This document shows positions 48,504 through 59,560 of a stretch of DNA of 64,000 nucleotides, piece after piece. Location of the stretch: positions 1,091,868 to 1,155,867 of the forward strand of contig NZ_JAPDHZ010000002.1 of the NCBI RefSeq assembly GCF_029525555.1, read 5' to 3'. A program made the position numbers and the translations under genes. The notes beneath the pieces were generated by a model, which ran no database searches, was not told where the DNA came from, and was given only the letters and a program-made list of their open reading frames with translations. Each line of letters begins with the position of its first letter. Within the stretch, counting starts at the first letter, position 1. Origin of the DNA: Cohnella ginsengisoli. Lineage in GTDB: Bacteria; Bacillota; Bacilli; Paenibacillales; Paenibacillaceae.

Positions 48504-50260
48504 TCATTCCTCCTTTCGCGTCATCCTTACCGCCATGTACGGGCGGCCCGGCAGTTCAATTCTGAACGTTCCTTCGTAAGCGCGATCCAGTCTGCATACG
48601 GTCATATTCCACGTATCGATGATGTCCACCCAATATTGGATACCCGGGCGGTGCCTGAACTCCCGAAACTTCGGCTGATTAAATCCGAAATAATACAAAT
48701 AATATAGGCCGTCCACGCCTGCACGCGGCACATCCCAATCGGAAGGAAGCGGGTTTAACCCTTCGGCAGGGCCTTCTTCCATTATTTTTCTCAGGAAGCC
48801 AATGCGTTCCGGGCTGGTTCCGCGCAATTCGCCGCCTTTGGACCACCATAAAGTTTGTTCTGGATTCAAATACGTTTCGCCATGTCCGACATAGCCGCCC
48901 CGAATCGCGCCCTCCCAAAATCGCCTTGCCATTTCCTCTCCCGTAATGTTGCCCCAGCCCTGATCGATGTCCCCTTCATACGCGCATTCGTCGATAACGA
49001 CCGGCTTCCCCCCATCTTTCGCGCCATTCGTTGGTCGATTCGGCCGTTTTATAGACGTCCACCCGCTGGAGGCTGCAATGCGTGACCCAGGGCTTGGAGA
49101 AATCGTAAAAGGCCATGCAATTGTGATTGGAAATCAGGTGACCGAACGGATCGTTTTCTTTGACCATGCGCGCAAAGCGTTCCCAATCGTCTTCCGTTTT
49201 CGCCCACATCAGATCGTACTCGTTAGCCAGGGACCACCAGACGTTCCGGTAAGCCGCAAGCCGCGCGACGATATAACGCAAGTACCGGTCGTCTGTCGCC
49301 CGGTCCATCTCCGCATATCCCCATCGATCGTAAGGATGGAACAAAATGAGATCGGCTTCGATTCCGAGCTTGCCGAGATCGGCGACTCTCGTCTCCAGAT
49401 GGCGGAAAAAATCGGGATTAAATCGTTCAAAATCCCACGCTCCGTCGGATGTTCGCTGGAACGCCTCAAGCGCCGGCTCGTTTACATTGTACAAATAAGA
49501 TTTAGGGAACACGCACATTCGAATTTTATTGAACGGGGATCGAGCCAGCGATTGCAGCGTCTGCTCTTCCAGCTCTTGACCCTGGTGCGTCCAGGCATAA
49601 CTCGTCGTACCGACCGGCACGTAAGGCGTACCGTCCTCGTAGCCAAAATGAAAGCGATTCTTTACCCGAACCGGTCCGTGATTTCCTTCCGTCGCCCCGA
49701 CGCAAACGAACCGCCCCTCGATTCCGTCGAGAGAACGGGCATTGCTGCAGGTGCTGAAGCGCCATTCTCCCTTGGTGTCCGGCATGAATCGAATACGGTA
49801 GACGCCGTCCCCGTCGTAAAATCCAGGCATATGAATCTTGCGGCTGCCGATGCAAAATTGGGCGCCAAGCTCGACATCGACGTAGGGGTTTCCGTGGCCG
49901 GGACCTCGGAGCTCGACCTCCCATACGTCCCATAGACCGATTTGTCCGGAACTGGTGGCGCTTGCCGATGCTGCTATTACGCTTCCAAGCTCGTAGCTTG
50001 GAGGGGGGAGCGGCATGCCCATCGTTGGACCATACAGGTACGCCGTCCGGTACGGAGGCTAGCTCCGAGAGGATGCCCATTAACCAGGCTTCCTCCTCAA
50101 CGGCTTGCGTATAGCCAGGATAATCCGACAATTTTAGATTTTTGTACAGAAATGAGAGATGCGGCTGCGCTTCGATTTCCGGTATATATTTGAGGATAAC
50201 GGGTCGAGCCGCGGGATTGCCCCACAGCACCCCGACTTTGGTTTGAGCGCTTACGTTCAT
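48504..50260 (-). CDS. DUF5060/DUF5605-type glycoside hydrolase (frame interrupted twice)
   Basis: 584 residues when repaired. Residues 1-95 form a small helical domain (L-W-G-N-P-A-A-R-P-V-I-L-K-Y-I-P) reminiscent of a short module attached to some Paenibacillus glycosidases. A DUF5060 beta-sandwich follows (V-W-E-V-E-L-R-G-P, F-Y-D-G-D-G-V-Y-R-I-R-F-M-P), then a clan GH-A barrel with acid/base Glu in S-L-A-N-E-Y-D and nucleophile Glu in V-V-I-D-E-C-A-Y, and a DUF5605 C-terminal domain. Six G at 50003-50008 and six C at 49008-49013 (plus) each carry one extra base. No signal peptide. GGAGGAAT precedes the ATG. It is last in the second sugar locus. Confidence 0.82.
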
Positions 50261-50299
50261 TTGTTGGATTCCTCCATTAAACTAGTCTGCCGGCCGCGC

Positions 50300-51136
50300 T
50301 TAGCCTTTGACGGAACCGGCAAGTCCGGATACAAAATACTTCTGGAACAACAGATAGACGAGGAGGGAGGGCAAGATGGAGATCAATACGCCGGCATTCA
50401 TGAGCGTATAATCGGTGGCATGCTCGCCGCGGAAGGACATCAACCCGGTCGTAATCGTCTTCATCGCGTCTTTTGTAATAAAGATTTGCGCAAGCAAAAA
50501 CTCATTCCACGTCGCCATAAAATCAAAAATGACGAGCGTCGCGATCGCCGGCATGGAAAGAGGCAGTATAATCCGGAAAAACGTGCCAAGCTCGCCGCAT
50601 CCGTCTATCAAGGCCGCTTCGTCGATCTCCTTCGGAATCGTACGGAAAAATCCGCGAAGAATCAAAATGCCGAAAGGAATGCCAAAGCCGATATAAACGA
50701 GGAAGATGCCGGGGTAGGTGCTGACCAAATGCGTTTTGTTCAAAAAGATGTTCAGCGGCACTAATGTCGCCTGCATCGGGATCATCATCCCGACGAGAAA
50801 AAAGGCAAACATCGCATTGCTCCGCTTAAAAACCATCCGAGTCAGGGCGAAAGCCGCAAACGCTTCGACAAAAATGCCGAGGGGAACCTTGACCAGGCAA
50901 ATGAACAGCGTATTTTGGGTATACATGCCCAAATGGCCTAGCTCCCATGCTTTTTGAAAGTTTCCCCACTGGATGTCCTTCGGAAATGCATAAAAGCGCG
51001 AGGTCGCCAATTCAGGCCGGGATTTAAGCGCGGTAAAAGCGACAAAAACGACGGGTATCAAAAACGCTGCGGCAATGACGATCAGGAACAGATAGCGAAC
51101 CGCATTGGCCGCGGGGTGAAGACGTTGCCCATCCAA
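50300..51136 (-). CDS. Carbohydrate ABC transporter permease, MalG/AraQ type
   Basis: 278 residues, six helices, EAA loop D-E-A-A-L-I-D-G-C-G-E-L-G-T-F-F-R-I-I-L-P, and the common C-terminal Q-K-Y-F-V-S-G-L-A-G-S-V-K-G. It is the inner-membrane partner of the permease just upstream on the same strand (23 bases away). The system belongs to the CUT1 family. No ATPase is encoded nearby. Confidence 0.93.
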   Translation of the reverse strand: MDGQRLHPAANAVRYLFLIVIAAAFLIPVVFVAFTALKSRPELATSRFYAFPKDIQWGNFQKAWELGHLGMYTQNTLFICLVKVPLGIFVEAFAAFALTRMVFKRSNAMFAFFLVGMMIPMQATLVPLNIFLNKTHLVSTYPGIFLVYIGFGIPFGILILRGFFRTIPKEIDEAALIDGCGELGTFFRIILPLSMPAIATLVIFDFMATWNEFLLAQIFITKDAMKTITTGLMSFRGEHATDYTLMNAGVLISILPSLLVYLLFQKYFVSGLAGSVKG

Positions 51137-51159
51137 TACCGCTCACCTGCTTTCTTCTA

Positions 51160-52035
51160 TTACACATGCGATTTTTTGGTCGTATAGAACACATAAGGGA
51201 TGATCACGACCATCGTAACCATGACGAGGAAAAAGGAAATGGCCGAGCCTGTCCCGATGTTGGCGAATTTAAAGGTTTGATAATACATCCAGGAAGAGAG
51301 CACCTGCGTGCTTTCGGCCGGTCCGCCTCCCGTCATGCCATAGATAATGTCGTATACTTTCATCGAGCCGATCATTGTCGTAGCGAAGACGATCACGAAC
51401 GTTTCGCGGAGCAGCGGCAGCGTAATATACCGGAAGCGCTGATGACTTTTCGCGCCATCGATAATCGCCGCCTCGTAGGGGTCTGCAGGTATCGTTTGCA
51501 GCCCCGCCAGGAACAGCACCATCGGCTGGCCTACGCCCTGCCACAAAGCGGCTATAAAGACAGCGGGTAATGCCGTTTTCGGCTCGGCTAACCAAGCATG
51601 TGTCCAACTTTCCAGTCCAATCGACGCCAGCAGCTTGTTGACGAAGCCGTTTGTCGGATTGTACATCCATGACCATCCTGTCGCGACGACGATGCCGGAG
51701 AGCAGAAAGGGAAAATAAAAGATGCCCCGGAAAGCGACACGGCCTTTTAATTTACGATTCAGGAGCAAGGCAAGGGCAAATCCGAATCCCATAATAAAAA
51801 CAAGAGAAGCGATCGTCCACAGCAAGTTGTTTTTAAGCGCGAGCTGGAACACATTGTCCTTCGTGAGCAATTGAATATAATTGGACAAGCCGACAAACGT
51901 CTTCTGCGGCGAGACGCCATTCCAGTTGAAGAAGCTCAAATAAAAGGTATAAATCGATGGAACGAAGATGACAATCAGATAGATGATGAGTGCCGGGGCC
52001 AGAAAGAGCCACGGTTTCCATGCACGCTGGGCCAC
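51160..52035 (-). CDS. Carbohydrate ABC transporter permease, MalF/AraP type
   Basis: 291 residues from GTG 52035, which has AAAGGAG upstream; a longer frame begins with an Arg-rich artefact. Six helices, N-terminal A-W-K-P-W-L-F-L-A-P-A-L-I-I-Y-L-I-V and the EAA loop Y-E-A-A-I-I-D-G-A-K-S-H-Q-R-F-R-Y-I-T-L-P. It forms the importer with the second permease and the lipoprotein upstream. Confidence 0.92.
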   Translation of the reverse strand: MAQRAWKPWLFLAPALIIYLIVIFVPSIYTFYLSFFNWNGVSPQKTFVGLSNYIQLLTKDNVFQLALKNNLLWTIASLVFIMGFGFALALLLNRKLKGRVAFRGIFYFPFLLSGIVVATGWSWMYNPTNGFVNKLLASIGLESWTHAWLAEPKTALPAVFIAALWQGVGQPMVLFLAGLQTIPADPYEAAIIDGAKSHQRFRYITLPLLRETFVIVFATTMIGSMKVYDIIYGMTGGGPAESTQVLSSWMYYQTFKFANIGTGSAISFFLVMVTMVVIIPYVFYTTKKSHV

Positions 52036-52114
52036 GAGCGCAGCTCCTTTCCGCGTTGCCGGACGGCCCTTCAGGAATGGCCGCCCGGTGCTTGCTTGCT
52101 TTTTTTTGCAATCG

Positions 52115-53387
52115 TTATTTCTTTCTGCTCTTATACGTCTGCGCGGCCTTCTCCATCTCCTCGGCCGCCTGCGCCGGCGTCCATTCCTTAAGGGCAACCT
52201 TGTCCTGCGCTTCGAACAGCTTTTGCACGACCTCTTGCGGAAGCGCTTGGTCGGTGATCAGGAAGCCGCCCGCCTTGGCGGAGTCGAGCAAGGCGCTCAC
52301 GTGAGGCGTCGCGTCCGATACCGGCGCATTTAACGTTGCCGGGGTGCCGTGACCGTTTTTCGTAATATAATCGGCTATGAACTCGCCCAGGCGTACCGCC
52401 GCGTCCTGCTTGGCCGGATCGGACTCCCCGTTGATCTGGAACATCTCGGCGAATACGGAAGCCCGCTGCGGCGTTTGCTCGGTCGGGAATGAGAAAACGT
52501 CGAACTTCGAATTGTCGAACCCTTCGGCGGTAATCGTACCGTCGAACCATGTGCCCTCGTTGATCATGCCCGCTTGCTCCTGGTAGATCAACGCTTCGGC
52601 CTCCGTCGGATCGACCATCGAGTAGCCTTTCGGAAAATAGCCTTTGTCGGTATATTCCTTCAGTTTCTCAAATGTCTTGACGACGGCCGGATCGTTCCAG
52701 CTCGCGTCGAGCGCGTTCAGCTTGTCGTGCAGCTGCGGTCCTGCGAAATGCTCCAGGAGCTGCTCGGTCAGACGCATCGTATGCCAGCCGCCTTTGCTTC
52801 CGAAAGCGAGCGGCGTGACACCGCTGTCCTTCAGCTTTTGAAGCTGGGATTCGAATTCTGCAAACGTCGTCGGCGCTTTCAATCCCGCCTTATCGTAGAC
52901 GCTCTTCGGATACCACATGCCCATCACGTTCAAGTGAATCGGAACGCCGGAAATTTTGCCGTTATACGTCACCATATCGAGTGCCGCTTTGTTGTATTTG
53001 GCCGACCAATTTTGATCCGCCGCGATTTGCGTCAGATCCTTCGTCATGCCGTTGTCCGCATAAAAGGAGCCGAGCGTGCCGCCCCAAGTAAACCACATAT
53101 CGGGGAGCGTCCGGGCGCTCGCGGCCACCTTCAGCGCTTCCTTGATCGGATCGGTCTCGTACTGCGTCAGTTCGACCTCGACGTTCTGGTTTTCTTTTTT
53201 TAAAGTCTTCGATAGCCGGCTTCATCCAATCCCAGCCGTTATTCAGCGACCAGATCGAGATGGTCACCTTGCTGGCCGCCGATGCGTCCTGTCCGGCTGC
53301 CTTATTCCCATCTTTGCTGCTTCCGCAGCCGGCCACCGTCAATACGATGACCATCATGGCGATCCACGACCAAGACCGTGCTTTCAT
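52115..53387 (-). CDS. Sugar-binding lipoprotein, CUT1 type (frame interrupted)
   Basis: 423 residues when repaired. Lipobox V-A-G-C (Cys21) after a short signal; the mature protein is a family 1 extracellular solute-binding protein (S-I-W-S-L, P-D-M-W-F-T-W-G, G-M-I-N-E-G-T-W-F). Seven T at 53195-53201 (plus) break the frame after D-F-K-K; six gives FKKENQNVEVELTQYETD. It is shorter and different in family from the LplA-type protein at 34053-35641, so the two loci import different sugars. Confidence 0.9.
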
Positions 53388-53688
53388 TCCAGCTACCCCC
53401 CGTTGAATGTTGATGCTTTTAAAAGCGTCCGATTCGACTTGTCATCGAATAATGTAATTGTAAGTTCGGCTTGTTCATTTGAGTATGAGGGGAATCTGCG
53501 ATTTCATTTGATTATTTTCCATTTTCGAGGCCTCTATCTCCGATGCGTCGCCGCGGCAATAGACGATTCATGCGCTTTCGTATCTTTTTTTATCGGACCC
53601 TCTCTTCCGCCGCAAGACGCCGAATGCAAGAAGACCGGCCAGATTCGTTCTGTCCGGTCTTCGGTCGTTTCCCAGCTCGCCGTCGCTT
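53388..53688 (-). other. Intergenic region between the binding protein and its regulator
   Basis: No gene seen. It contains a terminator for the regulator gene (arms GAAGACCGG 53630-53638 and CCGGTCTTC 53654-53662, modest T-tract) and a perfect 12-bp palindrome GCTTTTAAAAGC (53415-53426) close to the binding-protein start, which could be an operator. I find no convincing promoter. Confidence 0.5.
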
Positions 53689-54849
53689 TTACTGGTTGCG
53701 GTATTCCAGAGGCGTGATCCCTTTCCGTTCTTTGAACAGCTTGCTAAAATAATGCGGATTGGCATACCCGACCTCGGCGGCGATATCGTAAACTTTGCGG
53801 TTGGTGCTTCTCAGCAGTTTTTGCGCATAATCGAGCTTGTTTCGCGTGATGTAATCGATAAAGGTTTCTCCTACCTGCTGCTGGAATATACGGCTCAAAT
53901 GACCCGGACTGACTACGATGGCTTCCGCCACTTTGGATAAGCCGATATCCTCCAGCAAGTGCTCGTCGATAAAGGCCTTCGCGCGCCGAACGATCTGGTT
54001 GTCGCTTTGCTCGTTCACCGGCAGGCGGAGAAGCGCCTCCATATACGCATCCGGCAGTTCTTCCGTATTCGCATGCGTGTCGCTGGAGGCGTAGATGAGC
54101 GCTGCGTTCAGATATTCCAGCACCTTGCGGCGGACGGCATCCAAATACTTCGTCTTATCCGCATGGCCGCTCTTGGCGGTATCCGGCGCGATCCAGATCA
54201 CTTCGCGGTAGCTGCGATGGAATACGACGCCGCCCCAATCTTTCCCGACGTAGTCTTCAATGAGATGCCGGATGGACTGAAACCTCAGATGATCGGAATC
54301 GGTGTCCGATACGGCGTCGTCGCGTCTGCGAAACACGGTCAGCCAATACCCCGAAGCCAAGAGCGATTGCTCGGGCAGCCTTGCGTCCGCAGGAAATGTA
54401 AATCGATCCAGCAGTTGCAACAGATAGGCGTCTCTGTCTTCCGCAGCGAAAACGGCGCTCCTTTCCAACGTTTCCTCGAGCCTGCCGACAACTTTCCGCA
54501 GCGTCGCTCCGATCTCGTTTTCATCCATTGTAGGCTTGTGAAGATAGTCAGCCGCGCCGATCCTCAACGCTTCCTTGACGTACGAGAAGGTGTCGTAGCT
54601 GCTCAAAATGATAACCGGAATCTCAGGCCGACGCTCCTTGATTCGCTTGGATAATTCGAGTCCGTCCAGCCCTGGCATTCGGATATCCGTCATGACGATA
54701 TGGATGTCGTCCTGGTCCAGAAGGCTCCATGCCTCCTCTCCGCTTGAAGCTTCGGCCTTCCAGACGATACCCAGACTGTCCCAATCCACCATGTAGCGCA
54801 GCCCCATTCGCACGATGGGCTCATCGTCCACCACCAGAAGATTCCACAT
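53689..54849 (-). CDS. YesN-type AraC response regulator
   Basis: 386 residues, intact. Receiver (LLVVDDEPIVRMGL, phospho-Asp in H-I-V-M-T-D-I-R-M-P-G-L-D-G, switch Ser in I-I-L-S-S-Y, Lys in Y-L-H-K-P), a middle region, and an AraC DNA-binding domain (V-S-P-G-H-L-S-R-I-F-Q-Q-Q, E-V-G-Y-A-N-P-H-Y-F-S-K-L-F-K). Its first 29 bases overlap the end of the kinase gene, so translation is coupled. It precedes the ABC importer and glycosidase it presumably activates. Confidence 0.95.
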   Translation of the reverse strand: MWNLLVVDDEPIVRMGLRYMVDWDSLGIVWKAEASSGEEAWSLLDQDDIHIVMTDIRMPGLDGLELSKRIKERRPEIPVIILSSYDTFSYVKEALRIGAADYLHKPTMDENEIGATLRKVVGRLEETLERSAVFAAEDRDAYLLQLLDRFTFPADARLPEQSLLASGYWLTVFRRRDDAVSDTDSDHLRFQSIRHLIEDYVGKDWGGVVFHRSYREVIWIAPDTAKSGHADKTKYLDAVRRKVLEYLNAALIYASSDTHANTEELPDAYMEALLRLPVNEQSDNQIVRRAKAFIDEHLLEDIGLSKVAEAIVVSPGHLSRIFQQQVGETFIDYITRNKLDYAQKLLRSTNRKVYDIAAEVGYANPHYFSKLFKERKGITPLEYRNQ

Positions 54850-56639
54850 CGTCCTCTTCCTCCTCCTTCTTTACTTTTTTGTAGGGCATCGTCATCCGCA
54901 TGATCGTCCAGCCTTCCTGCCGCAGAACGGTCAGGCCGTAGGCCGGACCGAACCGAAGCTGAATACGGTCCCGAACGTTGCGCAGGCCGATTCGTGCGGA
55001 ACGGTCGCCTCCCTCCTCGTGATCCGCCAGGAGACGGTACATATCGGCGGGCCCCGCTCCGTCATCCGCGATGTCAATGACAAGCGTTCTGCCTCCGGCT
55101 TCGAGCGTCGCGGATACGACAACGTTCAGTTTGCGATCCAGCCCTTTCGCGCCATGAAAGATCGCATTTTCCAAAATCGGCTGCAGCAGCATCGGCGGAA
55201 CGGCTGCGTCTATTCCTTTCTGATCGATTCGCCATTGAAGCTCGAAGACGTTCGTATACCGAAGATCCATCAAAAATGCGTATTCCCGCAGAAGCCGGAT
55301 CTCTTCCTCGAGCGTCACAAGCTCGCTATCGAGCTTCATATTCGCTTGAAGCAATTTATTCAACGCCTGGATCAGCTTCGCGATCTGGGTCGATTGCTGG
55401 AGAATAGCCAGCATGCGGATCGAGTTGAGCGTATTGTAAAGGAAATGAGGCTGAATTCTGGCTTTTAAGGCGTACAGCTCGGCATGTCGCTTCTGCCGTT
55501 CCTTCTCCTCGACGGAATGCAGAAGCTCGCCGATTCTGAAAATCATTCTGCCGTAGCTCGACTCCAGCCTGCCGATCTCGTCCTTCCGCTCCATCACGGC
55601 CGGAATCGTAAAGTCCCCTTTCTCAACCGCGCGCATCGACCGGATCATGCGGTAGACTGGTTGGGACAACGATCTGGCCAGCAGCCACGATAGCCCTGCG
55701 GCGCCGAATACCAAGGCAACGACGATGCCCAGGGTAAAATTGCGGATCGACCGGCTCCCCTTCAGCATTTCATTACGGTTGACGCCCAGGTATACGGTCC
55801 AGCCCGAATAGGCGCTCTTCTCGTATACGCCGCTGTATGCGGCGTCCCCGCTGACGGGCGAGCGATTCATTTCCCAGATTCCCTTGTCGCGATCCGATGA
55901 GGCGGCCAATTGTCGACTGGCCAGCTCTTCATCGGACGCATACACAAGCTGTCCGTTACGATCGACGACGGTCACCTGCACGGTTGGAAGGTCCAGCGAC
56001 CGGACGAGCTTCGGAATGAAATCGGGCGAAATAAAAATGGCGATAATCGCCAAAGGCGCGTAGTTATCGTCCATAATGAGCCGCGACCCGATGACTGCCG
56101 AAAAAGGCTTCCCTTCGAACTGATTGATCTTCTCGACACCCGTGATGACGAAGCCGCCTTTCTTTTTCATCACGTCGCCGTACCAAGAATCTTGTCTCAT
56201 GTCGACCGCCGGGTTCAGTCTGAACGAACCGTTGATCCGATACCCGTTCGTCGATCCGTTCATTCCGTAAATCATGAGACCCTGAATCGAAGAGTTGATC
56301 GATGGATACGCGCTCATCATTCTCGCCATCGTTTTTTTGAGCCTCGATCCGGGCGGTGCCGACCTGCTCGGAATGGCTGTCCGTTTTGTTGAGGAAGGAG
56401 AAGATGTCCGGCAAATAATAGGGAAGCATCGAAAATCGGTCAAAATCCCCAATTTGCCTGTCGATGGAGGTGTTAAGCTGCGAAAGAATGACGCTTAGAT
56501 CCTGCTCGGTCTGACGATGGAACATGACGGATGACTTTTGGTAAGCGACGATGCCCAGCAAAAGCACCGGTATGCTGCTGAATAAGGTGAACAGCACGAA
56601 AAGCTTCGTTCGGAAACGAACATTTTTGAGGGATGACAT
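54821..56639 (-). CDS. YesM-type sensor histidine kinase (frame interrupted)
   Basis: 605 residues when repaired. Two membrane helices flank a dCache-like sensor (about 35-300); HAMP, the His_kinase box K-A-R-I-Q-P-H-F-L-Y-N-T-L-N-S-I, and a HATPase domain (E-N-A-I-F-H-G, D-D-G-A-G) follow. Seven T at 56332-56338 (plus) break the frame near residue 100; six restores E-A-Q-K-T-M-A-R-M. The C-terminus has an unusual charged tail (K-K-E-E-E-E-D-D-V) that exists because the gene overlaps the regulator start. Confidence 0.9.
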
Positions 56640-56733
56640 GGATGTTCCTCTCTCACGCAGTAAGTATACCTTTACGCTACATTACGCCACGTAGAAACCG
56701 CTGTCAATTTGGGAAGTTTGGGGAGGGTAAAGC

Positions 56734-56785
56734 AAAAACGCTTATCCAACCGAAGCCCGTTCAGGGTCGTCGTTAGACAAGCGTT
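56734..56785 (-). terminator. Probable terminator of mqnC
   Basis: AACGCTT/AAGCGTT (7 bp) with a long structured loop, followed by TTTGC on the minus strand. Confidence 0.55.
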
Positions 56786-56801
56786 GATATAGCCATACGT
56801 A

Positions 56802-57939
56802 TCAGTTCTGCATAATAAAGTCCCGCGTCACACTCTCGTCCTCGTTGTACACCTTCAAAATCTCGTACCGCGTATTCCGCTGCGCTGGGATTTTTCCTGC
56901 CTCGCGGATCAGCTTCAGGATGAGTTCGATGTTGACTTTATGCGTGGTGCCTGCGGCCGAGACGACGTTTTCTTCCATCATCGTGCTGCCGAAATCGTTG
57001 CAGCCGTAAGTGAGCGACAGCTTGCCGATCTCCGGCCCCATCGTGACCCAGGACGACTGGAAGTTGTCGATATTGTCGAGCGCGATGCGGCTGATCGCCA
57101 GCGTCTTCAGATACTCTTCCGGCGTCGCCTTCTCGCGCTTCATGTTCGTATTGTCCGGCTGGAACGTCCACGGGATAAACGCCAGGAAGCCCTTGGACGG
57201 ATAGCCGTTGTTCAGGCATTCGTCCTGCGCTTCGCGCACCCGCAGCAGATGCAGCGCCCGCTCCTCCATCGATTCGCCGAAGCCGATAACCATCGTCGCG
57301 GTCGTATTCATGCCGATCTTGTGCGCGGTCGTCATGACGTCCATCCAATCGCGCCAGGAGCCCTTCAGCCGGCTGATCTTCTTGCGCGTGCGATCGTCCA
57401 GGATCTCCGCGCCGCCGCCGGGCAGCGAGTCGAGTCCAGCTTCGTGGATCTGCCGGATGACCTCTTCGAGCGACAAGCCGTCCGAGACGTCCTTCATCTT
57501 GTGAATCTCCGCGGGGGAGAACGAGTGCATGGTGATATCGGGGGAAGCGCGCCTTGATCTTGCGCAGCAAGTCCAGGTAATAGCCGAACTTCAGGTTCGG
57601 GTTCGTGCCGCCCTGCATCAAAATCTCGGTGCCGCCGACGTCGACCGTCTCTTGAATCTTTTGCAAAATCAATTCGTCCGGCAGCACGTAGCCCTCGTTG
57701 GAGCCCGGCGCGCGATAGAAAGCGCAAAAACGGCAATATACGTCGCAAATATTCGTATAATTCACGTTGCGGCCGACTACGAACGTCGTGATCGGGTCCG
57801 GGTGGCGGCGCAGCATCAGCTCGTTCGCCGCCGCCCCCATTTTCTCGATCTCGTCCGATTCGAACAGCTTGACGACATCTTCCAATTCCAAGCGCTGGCC
57901 TTGCAGCGCGCGTGATAGTATTCCATCCACCGCACTCAT
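56802..57939 (-). CDS. mqnC: Cyclic dehypoxanthinyl futalosine synthase (frame interrupted)
   Basis: 378 residues when repaired. A radical SAM enzyme of the futalosine route to menaquinone, with the cluster motif C-D-V-Y-C-R-F-C (Cys65, 69, 72), E-I-L-M-Q-G-G-T-N-P and S-L-P-G-G-G-A-E-I-L. Five G at 57540-57544 (plus) break the frame; four restores A-R-F-P-D-I-T-M-H-S-F-S-P. Other mqn genes are not in the window. Its presence suggests menaquinone is made by the futalosine pathway in this organism. Confidence 0.93.
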
Positions 57940-58033
57940 CGTTCAAGCCTCCTTCATTATGCCTATATTCTAACGCTGTTCGCCGTCCTTGTCATGCATT
58001 TCTTTGTGAAATAAATCACGATTAATGCCGAAT

Positions 58034-58070
58034 AAAAAAGGTGCTTCCCCTCATCAGGAAGCAACCAAGC
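58034..58070 (-). terminator. Terminator overlapping the end of the EAL gene
   Basis: GGTTGCTTCC/GGGAAGCACC (one bulge) followed by T6 on the minus strand. The 5' arm includes the last codons. Confidence 0.75.
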
Positions 58071-59437
58071 CGCGCCGAACCTGTATCCGTTCCTTCATTT
58101 CTTGGAAAATCCCGCGCTCATGCTCGTGCAAAAGCGGATTCGGGCGCGCGAAATAATAGCCTTGCCCCATGCTCACGTTCAGCCGGAAAAGCACGTCGGC
58201 CTCTTCCTCGCGCTCGACGCCTTCGGCCACGACGTCGCTGTTCATCTCTTCGGCGGCGGTCACGATCGCGCGCAGCAGACTCTCCTTGACCTTGTACCGG
58301 TCCACGAACTGGATGACCGAACGATCGATCTTGATCAGCTCCGGCATCAGCTCGCCGATCCACTGCAGGCTCGAGTAGCCGGATCCTGCATCGTCGATCG
58401 CGAAGCGGTAACCCTTCTCGCGGAACCGGTCCAAGATCCGGGCCATCTCCGCAAGATCGTGGATCTCGTGGCGCTCGGTGATCTCGAGCACGATCTGTCC
58501 GGGAGACAGCGACGGATGACGCTCCAGGCATTGCTCCAGATGCGCCATGAACAACGGATGCGCCAAGGTCACCGGCGTGACGTTCAGAAAGACGGGCTCG
58601 CAAATGCGCCGGCTCGCGATCTCGTCCAGGGCATGCCTAATCACGATAAATTCAAGCTTGCTGAGCAGCTTGCTCTGACCCGCAAAGCGGAATAGCTCGT
58701 CCGGCATATGGAACACGCTCGCGGCAGGACCGCGCGTCAGGATCTCCCAGCCGTACACGTCGCCGCTCCTGAGGTCCATGATCGGCTGCGCCAGCACAGA
58801 GATCCGGCCCTCGGCCAGAATCTCGTCAAGCTGTCTGCGCGCTTCGATCACCTGCGGCGTGACCGCTCCCGTGGCGAGCGCCAGCGCGAAGTCGAACGTC
58901 TCCTTGAGCACCGCCGCCGCGTTCGGGTCGGACGCCCACGAAGCGCACGATACGGGCACGTACGTGCCCGTCAACTGCCATTGCTCCGCGGCTTCGGGCA
59001 TGACGGCTGCCGTGCCGCCTTCGAAGGCGTGTCGCAGCAGCTCCAGCTTGCGGAACAGCGCGACGGGCACGAACGACTCGTCCGGATCCTGCGGCGCGCT
59101 GACGAGCACGACGTAATCCTGCGGACCGTACTGGTCCATGCCGATCAGCTCGCGCGAACCGAACTGTTCGCGGGCGAGCATCGTGAGCTGCTTCCGGCTG
59201 ACGGCGGACAGTCTTTTTTCTTCCTCTCGGCTATGCTGCCGATGCTCGGGATCGGATTTGCTCTCCCAGCGGTACAAGGCTAAAAAAGCAGGCTTCTCCG
59301 CGACCGAGACGCCGCTTTAGAAGAGATAGGATCGGCCGTCGGATCGTAAAATCCGGCGGGAAGGCATTCAACCGGCCATTCGGGAGAAATGCCTTGGCAA
59401 TCGTCTTAAATCTCTCAAGCAGCATCGTCGCGGTCAC
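58054..59437 (-). CDS. EAL-domain protein, probable c-di-GMP phosphodiesterase (frame interrupted)
   Basis: 460 residues when repaired (six A at 59282-59287 should be five, giving ACFLALYRWES). The N-terminal ~200 residues have no motif I can name and may be a degenerate GGDEF or sensor module. The EAL domain (about 205-450) keeps the metal and catalytic residues: E-I-L-T-R in place of EALxR, F-L-N-V-T-P, L-E-I-T-E-R, I-D-D-A-G-S-G-Y-S-S-L, K-I-D-R-S, A-E-G-V-E and G-Q-G-Y-Y-F. It therefore looks catalytically competent. Cytosolic; start is GTG 59437 or ATG 59425. Confidence 0.87.
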
Positions 59438-59560
59438 GTCCTCGCCTGCCTTGTCTTGTCGAATGTCGAATATTGTTATTTTAGCACGAATCGGAAGGCT
59501 CGGAAAGGCGAATTATGGAAACCTAATACGAACGGACCAGGCCGTCGCAATGCGCTTTAA

